DNA of 64,000 nucleotides, from positions 124,001-188,000 of the forward strand of contig JALCST010000001.1 in assembly GCA_022653675.1 (NCBI GenBank). Reading direction: 5' to 3'. The position numbers were made by a program, and so were the translations under genes. Origin of the DNA: Bacteroidales bacterium (lineage in GTDB: Bacteria > Bacteroidota > Bacteroidia > Bacteroidales > UBA932). The notes under the pieces were generated by a model. That model saw only the letters and a program-made list of their open reading frames with translations, did not search any database and was not told the DNA's origin. Positions 63,714 through 64,000 of this stretch are shown one piece after another (the first letter of the stretch is position 1; each line of letters begins with the position of its first letter).

Positions 63714-63721
63714 CAAATATA
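63714..63721 (-). promoter_or_regulatory. Promoter of the REC-ATP-grasp fusion gene
   Basis: TATATTTG on the minus strand matches the -7 element, 26 bases upstream of the gene and divergent from the menA promoter. Confidence 0.55.
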
Positions 63722-63757
63722 AGAAGAAATGATCTCTTATCCGTAAGGGATTTTATC

Positions 63758-63765
63758 TAAATTTG
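63758..63765 (+). promoter_or_regulatory. menA promoter
   Basis: TAAATTTG matches the -7 element. It ends 4 bases before the first ATG (63770) and 25 before the second (63791), which makes the second a credible alternative start. Confidence 0.55.
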
Positions 63766-63769
63766 CAAC

Positions 63770-64000
63770 ATGGCAAGAAGGAAACATACGATGAAGGAGT
63801 GGTTTCTCGCAGTGAATCCGTGGTCGCTGCCTGCTTCGGCTATGCCTGCCTTAGTCGCAATATCCTTCGTCTTCTTTTGCAAGTTGAGAGCCTGTAACGG
63901 AAGTCCGGTCAACGGGGTAGGGGAAATATATGAGGTGAATTGGCTTTTCGGCGTCCTTGCTTTTTTCGGAGCGGTAATTGCCCAGATGTCCGGAAACCTG
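63770..64000 (+). CDS. menA: 1,4-dihydroxy-2-naphthoate polyprenyltransferase, N-terminal part (3' end outside window)
   Basis: The reading frame from 63770 stays open to the window edge (77 codons). Its start region EWFLAVNPWSLPASAMPALVA matches the N terminus of MenA, the UbiA-family enzyme that attaches the polyprenyl tail in menaquinone synthesis. A second hydrophobic segment (WLFGVLAFFGAVIAQMSGNL) leads toward the expected Asp-rich NDxxD motif just past the edge. ATG 63791 (MKEWFLAV) may be the real start, given the promoter position. Menaquinone would feed the cydAB oxidase. Confidence 0.8.
   Translation, partial: MARRKHTMKEWFLAVNPWSLPASAMPALVAISFVFFCKLRACNGSPVNGVGEIYEVNWLFGVLAFFGAVIAQMSGNL

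Overview
The window reads as one continuous chromosomal segment of a Bacteroidota bacterium, most likely of the order Bacteroidales. Evidence: at least fifteen sites match the Bacteroidetes primary-sigma promoter (TAnnTTTG, in the best cases with TTG or TTTG 19-20 bases upstream), Shine-Dalgarno sequences are weak or absent, and the gene content is typical of the phylum (DUF368, DUF6913, a PorT-like barrel, DUF4988 lipoproteins, cydAB, a REC-linked PEP/pyruvate-binding protein, DPP IV, a PIN-PhoH protein). I see no insertion sequence, phage, CRISPR array or rRNA. It is mostly a core-genome region, and the surprises are regulatory or architectural rather than a mobile accessory island.

Layout. 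1-1148: the 3' end of yidC and a PLP-homeostasis gene. 1169-6463 (minus): asnA behind an Asn-rich leader peptide and an intrinsic terminator, then cydAB and gapA. 6541-15341 (plus): surE-lpxB-mscS, then an orphan membrane sensor-trkH-RecD-like helicase run with overlapping ends, then DPP IV. 15322-20276: a methyltransferase, a phosphohexomutase, pssA and a secreted papain-like peptidase. 20408-23668 (plus): a ClpB lacking the N domain and an M23-LysM hydrolase. 23669-24305: about 640 bases with no convincing gene but several strong inverted repeats. 24306-24379: tRNA-Arg(UCU). 24443-33821 (minus): DUF368, DUF6913, ppdK, phoH, purL. 33910-39546 (plus): folC and two tandem collagen-containing DUF4988 lipoproteins. 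39562-53996 (minus): a nine-gene, nearly gapless unit (ligA, yihY-like, rsh, Ig-like lipoprotein, barrel, ispG, carA, carB, Na+/Ca2+ exchanger). 54109-64000: PPi-type phosphofructokinase, a GH13 enzyme, rmlB, an acyl-CoA synthetase, an HAD phosphatase, a double-REC/PEP-binding fusion, and the start of menA.

The genes suggest a Gram-negative carbohydrate and peptide user with lipid A (lpxB), a cytochrome bd oxidase, menaquinone synthesis (menA) and glycolysis that uses pyrophosphate (PPi-type PFK plus pyruvate phosphate dikinase). The strongest candidate for an undescribed system is the asparagine-codon attenuator upstream of asnA (2213-2430). All its parts are visible: a promoter with exact spacing, a 27-residue leader peptide with seven Asn codons, a GGAGG segment able to pair with the terminator, and the terminator hairpin with a U tract. 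The second candidate is the structured gene-free region 23684-24180.
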